This document shows, piece by piece, positions 1-8,405 of a stretch of DNA of 39,866 bases; within the stretch, counting starts at the first letter, position 1, and each line of letters begins with the position of its first letter. The notes below the pieces were generated by a model, which was not told the origin of the DNA, did no database searches, and worked only from the letters and a program-made list of their open reading frames with translations. Made by a program: the position numbers and the translations under genes. Origin of the DNA: Streptomyces dysideae. Lineage in GTDB: Bacteria > Actinomycetota > Actinomycetes > Streptomycetales > Streptomycetaceae. Location of the stretch: NCBI RefSeq assembly GCF_001514305.1, contig NZ_KQ949089.1, forward strand, positions 171,869 to 211,734. Direction: 5' to 3'.

Positions 1-954
1 GGCGCGTGTCAGGCGCCCGCCCAATTCCCGTACGCACCGCACGAGTTCGGCCGGTTCCCGGACCGTGAAGTCGCAGCCCACCATCGCCAGCCGCACCGCC
101 AGCCAGTCCACCTGGTCCCCGACCGTCGCCCGCACCCGGCACCGCCCCGCGTCGATCGGCTCGGGCGTCCCCAGCCACGCCGGCAGCCGGGCCGCGACGA
201 AATCGGCGGACGCGGCGAACGTGACCACCATCTCGTACGTCCTCTGCTGCCGGTACATCGACTGCCGCAGATACTCCGCCGCACTCCCCGCCGGCACCTC
301 CCGCGGAGCGAACCGCGCCCCCGTGGCGAACGGCTCGCTCACCCGGTCGACCCGGAACGTGCGCCAGTCCCCGCGATCGAGGTCGTAGGCGACCAGATAC
401 CAGCGGCGCCCCGTCGAGACCAGCCGGTACGGCTCCGTCAGGCGCCGCGACTCCGTCCCGTCGGCCGCCCGGTAGGCGAACCGCAGCCGCTCGTGCCCGG
501 CCACGGTCGACGCCATCACGGTCAGCGTCTCCGGCGCGATGCTCGCCCCGTCCCCGCTGGTCAGCGGCGTGGTCGCGGCCTGCAGCGTGGACACCCGGTG
601 CCGCAGCCGGGACGGCAGCACCTGTTCCAGCTTGGCCAGCGCCCGCACCGACGCCTCGTCCACGCCCGACACCGCGTGCCCGGCCCCCGCCCGCAGCCCG
701 ACCGCGATCGCCACCGCCTCCTCGTCGTCCAGCACCAGCGGCGGCATCGCCTTGCCCGCGACGAGCCGGTATCCACCGTCCGCCCCCTTGCTCGCCTGCA
801 CGGGATAGCCGAGCTCACGCAGCCGGTCGACGTCCCGCCGCACCGTGCGCCGCGACACCCCGAGCCGCCCGGCGAGCTCACCACCGGGCCACTCACGGGG
901 CGTCTGGAGGAGGGAGAGGAGCTGCAGCAACCGCGCCGGAGTATCCGTAGTCAT
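1..954 (-). CDS. WYL-domain HTH transcriptional regulator (YafY/DeoR-like), 3' end outside window
   Basis: Reading in from 954 on the minus strand gives an open frame of 318 codons with no stop before the window edge, so the C-terminus is cut, probably by only a few residues. The N-terminus (MTTDTPARLLQLLSLLQTPR, then LGVSRRTVRRDVDRLRELGY) is a classic HTH_11 winged helix, and the length and body fit the YafY-type WYL regulators that sense small ligands or nucleic acids. It was not among simple closed ORFs because it runs off the edge. It is divergent from the drug exporter at 1017 with only 62 bp between the start codons, so it probably controls that exporter and itself. The inducer cannot be read from sequence. 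Confidence 0.85.
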   Translation of the reverse strand, partial: MTTDTPARLLQLLSLLQTPREWPGGELAGRLGVSRRTVRRDVDRLRELGYPVQASKGADGGYRLVAGKAMPPLVLDDEEAVAIAVGLRAGAGHAVSGVDEASVRALAKLEQVLPSRLRHRVSTLQAATTPLTSGDGASIAPETLTVMASTVAGHERLRFAYRAADGTESRRLTEPYRLVSTGRRWYLVAYDLDRGDWRTFRVDRVSEPFATGARFAPREVPAGSAAEYLRQSMYRQQRTYEMVVTFAASADFVAARLPAWLGTPEPIDAGRCRVRATVGDQVDWLAVRLAMVGCDFTVREPAELVRCVRELGGRLTRA

Positions 955-1016
955 GCATCCGAGGATGCCGCAGAACTAGGACATGATCTGACCTATTCGG
1001 CCTCTAGTTTCGAAGC

Positions 1017-2570
1017 ATGAACTCCACCGAGACCCCTTCCGAGACGCCATCCACGGGCGACCGCCGCCGTTGGTTCGCCCTCGCGATCGTGATGACCGCG
1101 GCCTTCATGGACCTCGTCGACGTCACGATCGTCAACATCGCGATCCCGTCGATCCGGCAGGACGCGGGTGCGTCATGGGGCCAGATCCAGTGGATCACCG
1201 CCGGTTACGCCCTCGCCTTCGCCGCCGGCCTGATCACCGGCGGCCGGCTCGGCGACATCCACGGCCGCAAGCGGCTGTTCCTCGTCGGCATCGGCGGCTT
1301 CACCCTCGCCTCCGCCCTGTGCGGCCTCGCCGCGAACCCGGAGATGCTGGTCGCCTCTCGTGTCCTGCAGGGCGCGATGGCGGCGCTGATGGTCCCGCAG
1401 GTCCTGTCGATCGTGCACGCCACCTTCCCGGCGCATGAACGCGGCAAGGTGTTCGGGCTCTTCGGCGCGGTCGTGGGGCTGGGCGCGATCTCCGGTCCCC
1501 TGCTCGGCGCGCTGCTGACGGAGTGGAACCTCCTCGGCCTCGAGTGGCGCCCGATCTTCCTCATCAACCTGCCGGTCGGCATCGCGGGCCTGATCCTGGG
1601 CAGCCGCTTCATCACCGAGTCCAAGGCGCCGAAGGCGCTGAAGCTGGACCTGGTGGGCGTGGCGCTGGTGACGCTGGGCCTGCTGATGCTGCTCTACCCG
1701 CTGACCCGCGGCCGTGAGCTGGGCTGGCCGCTGTGGGGTTACGTGTCGATGGCCGGCGCGCTCGTCGTGTTCGCGGTACTGGTGGCGTACGAGCGGCGGA
1801 AGACCGCCCGCGACGGCTCCCCGCTGGTCGAACTGTCGTTGTTCCGGGTCAAGAGCTTCGCGGCCGGCATCGCCGTACAGACCGTCTTCGGCGTCGCGCT
1901 CGGCATCTTCTTCCTGGTCTGGACGCTCTATCTGCAGATGGGCCTGGGCTGGGGCGAGCTGAAGGCCGGCCTCACCGGCATCCCGTTCTCGATCGCCGTC
2001 TCGATGGCGGCCGGCCTGTCCGTCCAGAAGCTGGTCCCGCGCTTCGGCCGCAAGGTGCTCCAGGCGGGCGCGCTGGTGATGGCGGCGGGCGTCCTGCTCT
2101 ACATGTGGGAGTCCGGGCGCTACGGCACGGCCATCGCCCCCTGGCAGATGGCCCTCCCGCTCGTCGTCATGGGCATCGGCATGGGGCTGATCGTCGCCCC
2201 GCTGACGGACGCGGTGCTGTCGGACGTGCCGCGCGAGCACTCGGGTTCGGCGTCGGGCCTGATCAACACCGTGCAGCAGATGGGCAACGCGCTCGGCCTC
2301 GGCCTGGTCTCGGTGGTCTTCTTCGGAGTGATCGACGACCGGGTGACCGAGGCGGTCGGCGGCCCGGCCTTCGTGGACGCCTTCCAGCACGCGCTGGGCT
2401 GGGTGGCCGCGGTGATGGGCGCCATCTTCCTGCTGATGTTCGCGCTGCCGGCGCGGTCGGCGCAGCAGGTGGAGCAAGCGGAGGGATCCGGATCGGAGCG
2501 CCGGGCGGCGGCGGAGAGGGAGCCGGAGGAGAGGGAGCCGGAGGAGAGGGAGCCGGAGCTCGTGCCCTGA
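1017..2570 (+). CDS. DHA2-family MFS multidrug/proton exporter (EmrB/QacA type)
   Basis: 517 aa with about 14 hydrophobic segments. Motifs of the drug:H+ antiporter-2 family are visible: MDLVDVTIVNIAIPSI in TM1 (motif D1), GGRLGDIHGRKRLFL between TM2 and TM3 (motif A), and SGPLLGALL near TM5 (motif C). It should export a hydrophobic drug or metabolite from the cytoplasm using the proton gradient; the substrate is unknown. The start is ATG at 1017, shortly after the divergent regulator start at 954, which argues for local regulation by the WYL protein. The extreme C-terminus carries three perfect 15-bp tandem repeats (2514-2558) encoding a Glu/Arg/Pro-rich tail, which is likely dispensable. 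A strong hairpin follows at 2597-2634. Confidence 0.93.
   Translation: MNSTETPSETPSTGDRRRWFALAIVMTAAFMDLVDVTIVNIAIPSIRQDAGASWGQIQWITAGYALAFAAGLITGGRLGDIHGRKRLFLVGIGGFTLASALCGLAANPEMLVASRVLQGAMAALMVPQVLSIVHATFPAHERGKVFGLFGAVVGLGAISGPLLGALLTEWNLLGLEWRPIFLINLPVGIAGLILGSRFITESKAPKALKLDLVGVALVTLGLLMLLYPLTRGRELGWPLWGYVSMAGALVVFAVLVAYERRKTARDGSPLVELSLFRVKSFAAGIAVQTVFGVALGIFFLVWTLYLQMGLGWGELKAGLTGIPFSIAVSMAAGLSVQKLVPRFGRKVLQAGALVMAAGVLLYMWESGRYGTAIAPWQMALPLVVMGIGMGLIVAPLTDAVLSDVPREHSGSASGLINTVQQMGNALGLGLVSVVFFGVIDDRVTEAVGGPAFVDAFQHALGWVAAVMGAIFLLMFALPARSAQQVEQAEGSGSERRAAAEREPEEREPEEREPELVP
2514..2558 (+). repeat. Three perfect 15-bp tandem repeats inside exporter 3' end
   Basis: The unit GAGAGGGAGCCGGAG occurs three times head to tail (2514-2528, 2529-2543, 2544-2558) and encodes the repeated peptide EREPE at the exporter C-terminus. 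The length is a multiple of three, so copy-number change by slippage would keep the frame. Confidence 0.9.
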
Positions 2571-2596
2571 GCCGCTCCTTCCTGAGTCATGGGCGA

Positions 2597-2634
2597 AGGG
2601 CCCGGCATCCGGAAGATACCCGGGTGCCGGGCCC
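2597..2634 (+). terminator. Hairpin terminator after the exporter gene
   Basis: A 16-17 bp inverted repeat (left arm AAGGGCCCGGCATCCGG, right arm starting CCGGGTGCCGGGCCC) with a short AAGAT-type loop lies 27 bp past the exporter stop. There is no strong U tract, which is normal for Streptomyces terminators. It separates the exporter from the fru operon. Confidence 0.8.
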
Positions 2635-2661
2635 CTCTGTGTCTGCTTGGTGCCCGCCTGA

Positions 2662-2691
2662 AAGCCCGATCATGCCCGACTGTGCCCGAAC
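2662..2691 (+). promoter_or_regulatory. Putative FruR operator: three tandem decamers upstream of fruR
   Basis: Three direct repeats at exact 10-bp spacing: AAGCCCGATC, ATGCCCGACT, GTGCCCGAAC (consensus RtGCCCGANC). Further TGCCCG/CGGGCA copies lie at 2651, 2743 and 2764. The repeat block ends just upstream of a plausible promoter (TTTACT at 2695-2700, 17-bp spacer, TAGCCT at 2718-2723). DeoR-type repressors commonly bind direct repeats, so this is a good candidate autoregulatory site for the adjacent FruR. The repeat is seen directly; the binding is inference. Confidence 0.5.
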
Positions 2692-2768
2692 CTGTTTACT
2701 TTCCGGAAATCCAGGCGTAGCCTCCCAGCGAAACCACAAGTCCGGGCACGGGTGGGAGGCGAACGGGC

Positions 2769-3530
2769 ATGTACGCACCGGAGCGGCAGCAGGAGATCCT
2801 CCGGCTGGCCCGTGATGGCGGGCGAGTGGATGTCGTGTCGCTGGCCGAGGAGTTCCAGGTGACTGCGGAGACGATCCGCCGCGACCTGAAGGCCCTCGAC
2901 CGTGCCGGCCTCGTACGCCGGGTGCACGGCGGCGCCATCCCCGCCGGACGCCTCGACTTCGAGCCGGACCTCGCCGAGCGTGAGACCAAGGCGGCCGACG
3001 AGAAGGACCGCATCGCCAAGGCGGCGCTCGCCGAACTGCCGACCCAGGGCACGATGATCCTCGACGCCGGTACGACGGTGGCCCAGCTGGCCGCCGCGCT
3101 TCCCCTGGAGGCCTCGCTCACCGTCGTCACGCACAGCCTGCCCATCGCGGCCCGCCTCGCGGACCACCCCGGCATCCATCTCCACCTCGTCGGGGGGCGC
3201 GTGCGGCACCGTACGCGCGCCGCCGTGGACGCCTGGGCGCTCCGTGCCTACGGCGAGATCCGGGCCGATGTCCTTTTTGTAGCGGCCAACGGCTTTTCCG
3301 CCGACCGTGGCCTGACCACCCCCGACCTCGCCGAGGCCGCGGTGAAGCGCGCGGCCGTGGCCGCGGCCCGCCGTGTGGTTCTCCTCGCCGACTCCTCCAA
3401 GCACGGCCAGGAACACTTCGCCTGCTTCGGCAACCTGAGCGACGTGGACCTGCTGATCACCGACAGCGGGCTGAGCCCCGAAGACGCCGCCGCCATCGAG
3501 CGCGGCGGCACGGAAGTAGTGCGCGCATGA
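2769..3530 (+). CDS. fruR: DeoR-family transcriptional regulator of the fructose operon
   Basis: 253 aa. The N-terminal DeoR helix-turn-helix is clear (residues about 1-57: RQQEILRLARDGGRVDV, then VTAETIRRDLKALDRAGLVR followed by RVHGGA). The C-terminal sugar-phosphate sensor domain includes TMILDAGTT and the DSSKHG region. Family members bind phosphorylated sugars, and in this operon the ligand is expected to be fructose-1-phosphate or a derivative. The stop overlaps the fruK start (ATGA at 3527-3530), so the two are translationally coupled. It is first in a fruR-fruK-fruA operon, the standard actinomycete layout, and probably autoregulated through the decamer repeats upstream. Confidence 0.92.
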   Translation: MYAPERQQEILRLARDGGRVDVVSLAEEFQVTAETIRRDLKALDRAGLVRRVHGGAIPAGRLDFEPDLAERETKAADEKDRIAKAALAELPTQGTMILDAGTTVAQLAAALPLEASLTVVTHSLPIAARLADHPGIHLHLVGGRVRHRTRAAVDAWALRAYGEIRADVLFVAANGFSADRGLTTPDLAEAAVKRAAVAAARRVVLLADSSKHGQEHFACFGNLSDVDLLITDSGLSPEDAAAIERGGTEVVRA

Positions 3531-4474
3531 TCCTCACCGTGACCCCGAACCCGTCCCTCGACCGCACCTACGAGGTCCCCTCCCTCGACCGTGGCGAGGT
3601 CATCCGCGCCACCGGCGAGCGCATGGACCCGGGCGGCAAGGGCGTGAACGTCTCGCGTGCCGTCGCGGCCGCCGGACAGCGCACGGTCGCGGTTCTGCCC
3701 CTGGGTGGTGCGCCGGGGGCGCTCGTCGCCGACCTGCTCGACGCGCAGGGCATCGAGGTCGCGCCGGTCCCGGTCGCCGGAGCCACCCGCTCGAACATCG
3801 CGCTCGCGGAGTCCGACGGGGTGCTCACGAAGATCAACGCGCCCGGCCCGGAGCTCTCCGCGGCCGAGCAGGAGCTGCTCCTGAACACGGTGCACCGGCA
3901 GTCGCACGACGCCGACTGGATCGCGTGCTGCGGGAGCCTGCCCCGAGGGCTCGCGCCGGCGTGGTACGCCGAGGTCGTCGCGCGGGCGCACGCCGGGGGC
4001 GCGCGCATCGCGCTGGACACCTCCGGGCCCGCGCTGCTGGAAGCGCTGCGCGAGCGGCCCGACGTGGTGAAGCCGAACGCCGAGGAGCTCGCGGAAGCCG
4101 TCGGGCGCCCCCTGTTCACGGTGGGCGACGCGGTGAAGGCGGCCGAGGAGTTGCGCGAGATGGGCGCACGCGCCGTGCTCGCGAGCCTGGGCGCAGACGG
4201 GCAGTTGCTCGTGGACGGCGCGGGCGCCTGGTTCGGCAGCGCGCGCGTGGATGTCGTACGCAGCAATGTGGGCGCCGGCGACTCCTCGCTCGCCGGGTTC
4301 CTGATCGCCGGCGGCAGCGGCCCGGAGGCGCTCGCCTCGGCGGTCGCGCACGGCGCAGCGGCCGTCCAGCTGCCCGGGAGCGTGATGCCGTCGCCGTCCG
4401 ACCTGGACCCGGCGGCGGTGACGGTCACGGCCGAGGTGCCGGTGGACCGCGTACTGAAGGAGCCGGTGTCATGA
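3527..4474 (+). CDS. fruK: 1-phosphofructokinase
   Basis: 315 aa, PfkB/ribokinase fold. It phosphorylates the fructose-1-phosphate delivered by FruA to fructose-1,6-bisphosphate using ATP. Visible motifs are TVTPNPSLDRTY at the N-terminus, GGKGVNVSRA (sugar binding), VKPNAEELAE, and the PfkB signature NVGAGDSSLAG with its catalytic Asp. The length is typical for the family. It begins in an ATGA overlap with fruR, and its own TGA (4472-4474) overlaps another ATG at 4471, the start of a possible leader ORF that runs exactly to the fruA start. Confidence 0.95.
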   Translation: MILTVTPNPSLDRTYEVPSLDRGEVIRATGERMDPGGKGVNVSRAVAAAGQRTVAVLPLGGAPGALVADLLDAQGIEVAPVPVAGATRSNIALAESDGVLTKINAPGPELSAAEQELLLNTVHRQSHDADWIACCGSLPRGLAPAWYAEVVARAHAGGARIALDTSGPALLEALRERPDVVKPNAEELAEAVGRPLFTVGDAVKAAEELREMGARAVLASLGADGQLLVDGAGAWFGSARVDVVRSNVGAGDSSLAGFLIAGGSGPEALASAVAHGAAAVQLPGSVMPSPSDLDPAAVTVTAEVPVDRVLKEPVS

Positions 4475-4707
4475 CGACGACCTACGTGCTGTGCGGACCG
4501 GCCACGAAGCGGCGAGGCTCCCCGTTACTCGCCGCGGACACGGGGCAGCAGGGCAACCTGAGCCGCCCTGCCGCCCTGGGGAGGCGGGGCTTCCCCGGCC
4601 CCGCCTCCACCCCGCTCACCCCCGCCCCCCACTGCACCCCCGTCCCCTCCTCTTCCGCCCACCTCACTACTCCCCGGGCGATACGCGTGCGAAGGAGCCC
4701 GCGATGA
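4471..4707 (+). CDS. Possible 78-codon leader ORF coupling fruK to fruA (speculative)
   Basis: In the 229-bp fruK-fruA gap one frame is open from ATG 4471 (ATGA overlap with the fruK stop; GAAGG ribosome site just upstream) to TGA 4705-4707, which overlaps the fruA ATG at 4704 in a second ATGA. Codon 19 is TTA (4525-4527), the rare bldA-dependent leucine codon. The peptide begins MTTTYVLCGPATKRRGS, is Pro/Ala/Arg-rich and resembles nothing I know. The frame also spans an 11-bp perfect hairpin at 4580-4608. It may be non-coding spacer that happens to be open; alternatively it is a regulatory leader making fruA translation depend on ribosome passage. Confidence 0.3.
   Translation: MTTTYVLCGPATKRRGSPLLAADTGQQGNLSRPAALGRRGFPGPASTPLTPAPHCTPVPSSSAHLTTPRAIRVRRSPR
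4580..4608 (+). promoter_or_regulatory. Perfect 11-bp hairpin between fruK and fruA
   Basis: GGAGGCGGGGC (4580-4590) pairs perfectly with GCCCCGCCTCC (4598-4608) around a 7-nt loop, 96 bp before the fruA start. It could be an attenuator, a partial terminator that lowers fruA relative to fruRK, or an mRNA stability element. The structure is seen in the sequence; the role is inferred. Confidence 0.55.
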
Positions 4708-6887
4708 GCGACATGATCACCGCGGACCTGGTCGATCTCGACCTGTCCGCCGACAACAAGGAAGCGGCGGCGCGCGCCCTCGCCGAACGCATGGTGGCCC
4801 TGGGCCGGGTGACCGACCTCGACGGCTTCCTCGCCGACGTGGCCGCCCGCGAGGCGCAGATGCCGACCGGCCTCGACGGCGGCATCGGCATCCCGCACTG
4901 CCGCAGCGAGCACGTCACCGAGCCGACGCTCGCCTTCGGGCGCAGCGCCGCCGGCATCGACTTCGGCGCCGCGGACGGCCCCGCCGACCTGATCTTCCTG
5001 ATCGCCGCACCGGCCGGTGCCGACGACGCCCACCTGACGATCCTGTCGTCGCTGGCCCGGCAGCTGATGAACGCCGAGTTCACCGGCGCGCTGCGGTCGG
5101 TGGGGGACGCGGCGGCAGCGGCGGCGCTGATCCGCGGGGACGCGGCGGAGACGGGCGGCGCGGACGCGGCTGCGGACGCCGCTGGAGGCGGCGCTGAGAG
5201 CGCTGCCGGGCGCGCGGACGGAGCTGGTGGCGGCGCTTCTGACGGCGCGAAGGGCGCGCAGGGCGCCCCTGAGGACTCCGCTGCGGCGCCGGGGGCGGCC
5301 TCCGTCGGCGCCGCAGCGGTCAGCACGGCGCCCGCGCCGGGCGCCCACGGCGCTGCCGAGGACGCCGTCCCGGCAGCGGACGGCGAGCGCCCCTTCCGTA
5401 TCGTCGCCGTCACCTCGTGCCCGACCGGCATAGCCCACACCTACATGGCGGCCGAGTCGCTGGAGAACGCGGGCCGCGAGGCCGGCGTCGAACTCGTCGT
5501 CGAGACCCAGGGCTCGGCCGGCTTCACCCGGCTCGACCCGGCGGTCATCGCCGCCGCCGACGGCGTGATCTTCGCCCATGACGTCCCCGTACGGGAGAAG
5601 GACCGGTTCGCCGGAAAGCCCACCGTGGACATCGGAGTGAAGGCGGGCATCAACCGCCCCGCCGAACTGATCGCCGAGGTCCGCGGCAAGGCCGAGCGCG
5701 GCGAGGTCACCGCCGCGGCCAAGCCCGGCGGCACCCCTGTCGAACGCTCGGGCGAGCCCGGCGAGGGCTACGGCACCAAGCTGCGCAAGTGGCTGATGTC
5801 CGGCGTGAGTTACATGGTCCCGTTCGTCGCGGCGGGCGGTCTGCTGATCGCGCTCGGGTTCGCGATCGGCGGCTGGGAGATCAACAAGGCGAAGCCGGTC
5901 ACGGAGCACTTCGTGTGGCTCCAGGTCGACAGCTGGGCAGCCCTGCTGTTCCAGATCGGTGTCGTCGCCTTCGGCTTCCTGATCCCCGTCCTCGCCGGTT
6001 ACATCGCGTACGGCATGGCGGACCGCCCCGGTCTCGTCCCCGGCTTCGTCGGCGGCATGATTGCCTCCAACATCGCCGCCGGCTTCCTCGGCGGCCTGGC
6101 CGCCGGTCTGATCGCCGGTGCTGTCGTCCTCGGTATCCAGCGGATCAAGATCCCGCCGGTGCTGCGCGGCATCATGCCGGTGGTCGTGATCCCGCTGGTC
6201 TCGTCGATCGTCGTCGGTTTCCTGATGCTGGTGGTGATCGGCAAGCCGATCGCCGAGGCACAGAAGGGCATGACCGACTGGCTGAGCGGCCTCTCCGGCA
6301 CCAACGCCGTCCTGCTCGGCATCCTGCTCGGCCTGATGATGTGCTTCGACCTGGGCGGCCCGGTCAACAAGGTCGCGTACGCCTTCGCCACCGGCGGCAT
6401 CGCTGTACAGGCCCCCAGCGACTCCGCGATGAAGATCATGGCCGCCGTGATGGCCGCCGGCATGGTCCCCCCGCTGGGCATGGCGCTCGCGACGGTGGTC
6501 CGCAAGAAGCTGTTCACCACCGCCGAGCGCGAGAACGGCAAGGCGGCCTGGGTGCTCGGTGCCTCCTTCATCTCCGAGGGCGCGATCCCGTTCGCGGCCG
6601 CCGACCCGCTGCGCGTCATCCCCGCCTCCATGGCGGGCGGCGCGGTCACCGGCGCGCTGACCATGGCCTTCGGCTCGACCCTGCGCGCCCCGCACGGCGG
6701 CATCTGGGTCACCTTCCTGATCGGCAAGCCGTTCCTGTACCTGCTGGCCATCGCGGTCGGTACGGCGGTCACGGCGGGCCTGGTCATCGTCCTGAAGGGC
6801 ATGCGCAAGACGGCCCCGGACGCCACCGCGGCCTCCGAGTCCCCGGCGGCCCCGACGGCGGAGGCGAAGCAGCCGGTGGCGGCGTAG
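4704..6887 (+). CDS. fruA: PTS fructose transporter, fused EIIA-EIIB-EIIC
   Basis: 727 aa from ATG 4704, which has GAAGGAG just upstream; an earlier in-frame ATG at 4491 lacks family sequence. Domain order is EIIA (about 1-150, phospho-His H65 in GGIGIPHC), an unusually long Ala/Gly/Asp-rich linker (about 150-228), EIIB (about 230-330, phospho-Cys C239 in AVTSCPTGIAHTY), then the membrane EIIC domain (about 350-710, about 8-9 TM). It imports fructose and phosphorylates it at C1 with phosphate from PEP via EI and HPr, which are not in this window. It works with FruK downstream in metabolism and is presumably repressed by FruR. A 17-bp terminator follows. Confidence 0.95.
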   Translation: MSDMITADLVDLDLSADNKEAAARALAERMVALGRVTDLDGFLADVAAREAQMPTGLDGGIGIPHCRSEHVTEPTLAFGRSAAGIDFGAADGPADLIFLIAAPAGADDAHLTILSSLARQLMNAEFTGALRSVGDAAAAAALIRGDAAETGGADAAADAAGGGAESAAGRADGAGGGASDGAKGAQGAPEDSAAAPGAASVGAAAVSTAPAPGAHGAAEDAVPAADGERPFRIVAVTSCPTGIAHTYMAAESLENAGREAGVELVVETQGSAGFTRLDPAVIAAADGVIFAHDVPVREKDRFAGKPTVDIGVKAGINRPAELIAEVRGKAERGEVTAAAKPGGTPVERSGEPGEGYGTKLRKWLMSGVSYMVPFVAAGGLLIALGFAIGGWEINKAKPVTEHFVWLQVDSWAALLFQIGVVAFGFLIPVLAGYIAYGMADRPGLVPGFVGGMIASNIAAGFLGGLAAGLIAGAVVLGIQRIKIPPVLRGIMPVVVIPLVSSIVVGFLMLVVIGKPIAEAQKGMTDWLSGLSGTNAVLLGILLGLMMCFDLGGPVNKVAYAFATGGIAVQAPSDSAMKIMAAVMAAGMVPPLGMALATVVRKKLFTTAERENGKAAWVLGASFISEGAIPFAAADPLRVIPASMAGGAVTGALTMAFGSTLRAPHGGIWVTFLIGKPFLYLLAIAVGTAVTAGLVIVLKGMRKTAPDATAASESPAAPTAEAKQPVAA

Positions 6888-6959
6888 CCACCCGGCGCGG
6901 GACACCAACCCCGGCACGGCTACACCGGGACACGGCCTGAACCCCTGTCCCGGTACGAC

Positions 6960-6998
6960 GATCGGCCGCAGCCCCGCGGGACGGGGCTGCGGCCGATC
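6960..6998 (+). terminator. Terminator of the fru operon
   Basis: A perfect 17-bp inverted repeat (GATCGGCCGCAGCCCCG at 6960-6976, its complement at 6982-6998) with a 5-nt CGGGA loop, 73 bp after the fruA stop. It is very GC-rich with no long T tract, typical of Streptomyces intrinsic terminators. Confidence 0.88.
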
Positions 6999-7166
6999 GA
7001 CCGTGTCCGGAACCGCCGGCCCCTCCGGCAAGCAGGCGAAGCCGACCGCTCTCTGCCCGGGTGGATCGGCTTGTCCCTTTGGGGAAGCTGTGAGTCGTTC
7101 ACGGCACCTGCGAGATACGTCACGGTCCGCGCCCAAAGTCCCGGACCGTGTTGTCTACTGGGGCGC

Positions 7167-7415
7167 ATGCCTGAGCACGTCTCGATCCCCCAACTGCTGG
7201 GCGTGGCCGTACTCGTCCTGGCGACCGTCGTCTGGGTGGTCGGCCTGACCCGAGTCCTGCGCCGCAGCCGACCGGGGCCCGCCCGGTGGCCCACGGACCC
7301 GGCCCTCCCGCGCCAGCGGCAGGCAGCTCCCCCACGGGAGTCCGTCCCGCTCACCCCGGCGGAGCAGGACGCGTTCGCGGGCCTGGTACGACAGCTCGGC
7401 GACAGCGGCCGCTGA
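7167..7415 (+). CDS. Small single-pass membrane protein, function unknown
   Basis: 82 aa beginning MPEHVSIPQ. One clear transmembrane helix lies at about residues 9-26 (LLGVAVLVLATVVWVVGL), followed by a basic stretch (RVLRRSR) that places the C-terminus in the cytoplasm, then a Pro/Arg-rich soluble tail ending AFAGLVRQLGDSGR. I start it at 7167 rather than at 7071, because the upstream 32 residues look non-coding and ATG 7167 sits directly before the hydrophobic segment. A possible -10 (TCTACT) lies immediately upstream, so the mRNA may be nearly leaderless. I do not recognise a family. Confidence 0.6.
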   Translation: MPEHVSIPQLLGVAVLVLATVVWVVGLTRVLRRSRPGPARWPTDPALPRQRQAAPPRESVPLTPAEQDAFAGLVRQLGDSGR

Positions 7416-7428
7416 ACAGCCGCCCCTC

Positions 7429-8175
7429 CTACGAGACCTGCGCCGCCCGGCGCTCCATCGCAGCGCGGGCCGCGTCCTCGCTGACGTACACCTCGCACAT
7501 GTGCCGCCCGTCGGGCGTCGCCGTGTGCTCGACCTCCCAGAGGGAGATCTCCATGCCGTCGCGCAGCAGGAACGCGTGCTCGTAGAGCGAGAGGCACAAC
7601 CCGGCGCGCCGCGCGCGGCACGGGCGCCCGAACGCCTGCGTGATCTGGTGCGCGAACGCCGTCGCCAGCAACGCGGCCGTCTCCGTGCCCGGCCGGTCGG
7701 CGTTCTCCGCCCGGCGTAGCAGCCGACGCGCGTGGTCGGCCGAGTGGTCCGGCACGTACGCGTGCCGCGGCGCGGGAACCGGCGCCAGCTGCACCGTCAC
7801 CGGCAGCTCGAAGTCCGGCGTGTCCGGCGGCAGCGGCAGCCGGGCCGTGGCGGCGCGCAGCTCCTCCTGGTCGACGTACACCTCGTGCTGCGGGGAGCTG
7901 CCCGGCGCGGTGTTGTGGACGAGCTCCCACAGGGTGAGCGCCGACCCGTCGGCGAGCAGCCACGTGTGCCGGTACGTCTCGCGGTGCAGCCCCGCGCTGT
8001 GATGCGCGGAGTGCAGCGAGCTGTCGTGCGCCAGCGCACAGTCGAGCCGCCGTATCGCCTCGTCGGGCAGCTCGAAAGAGTTCAGGGCACGGCCGAGGAG
8101 TCGCGCGAGGTGCTCCTCCGGAGACTCCGCCGACTCGGGTGGTTCGTACGCTGCCATCTCGTACGGAACGCTCAA
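7429..8175 (-). CDS. DUF6227-like conserved Streptomyces protein
   Basis: 248 aa, soluble, no signal peptide. It opens MSVPYEMAAYEPPESAES and contains two related halves. One has the pattern HTWLLADGSALTLWELVH...HEVYVDQEELRAA at about residues 70-110. The other has HAFLLRDGMEISLWEVEHT...CEVYVSEDAARAA at about 200-240. This internal duplication suggests two copies of one small alpha/beta fold. From memory this matches the actinobacterial DUF6227 family, whose function is unknown; the assignment needs a profile search. It converges on the small membrane protein gene (7415), 13 bp apart. Confidence 0.75.
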   Translation of the reverse strand: MSVPYEMAAYEPPESAESPEEHLARLLGRALNSFELPDEAIRRLDCALAHDSSLHSAHHSAGLHRETYRHTWLLADGSALTLWELVHNTAPGSSPQHEVYVDQEELRAATARLPLPPDTPDFELPVTVQLAPVPAPRHAYVPDHSADHARRLLRRAENADRPGTETAALLATAFAHQITQAFGRPCRARRAGLCLSLYEHAFLLRDGMEISLWEVEHTATPDGRHMCEVYVSEDAARAAMERRAAQVS

Positions 8176-8405
8176 GGTTTCTCCCGGCGTTGCTGCATGT
8201 CACCTTGTGGGTGCATACCGTAGCCCCTCGGTCGGACATCATGTCCGGGAACCGAGAAAACGTACGCCCGGAAAACGCCCGGGCTGCGGGGGAAGTTCCC
8301 ACGCGGCCCGACACCTCGTCAAAAGGGCCTGCTCAGAGCCGACTTAAGGCGATCAAGCAACGAGGATCGGCGAGGATCGGCGAGAGGCCGGTCGAGGGCC
8401 GGCGC

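Noticed and set aside
4482..7136. Long open frame on the minus strand opposite fruA
   Set aside because: Third-position GC bias of fruA opens the antisense frame; its translation is Arg/Gly/Asp-rich without any motif.
8360..8405. Tandem GAGGATCGGC copies downstream of the L,D-transpeptidase
   Set aside because: Only two full copies plus a decayed third; too short to call a meaningful repeat.
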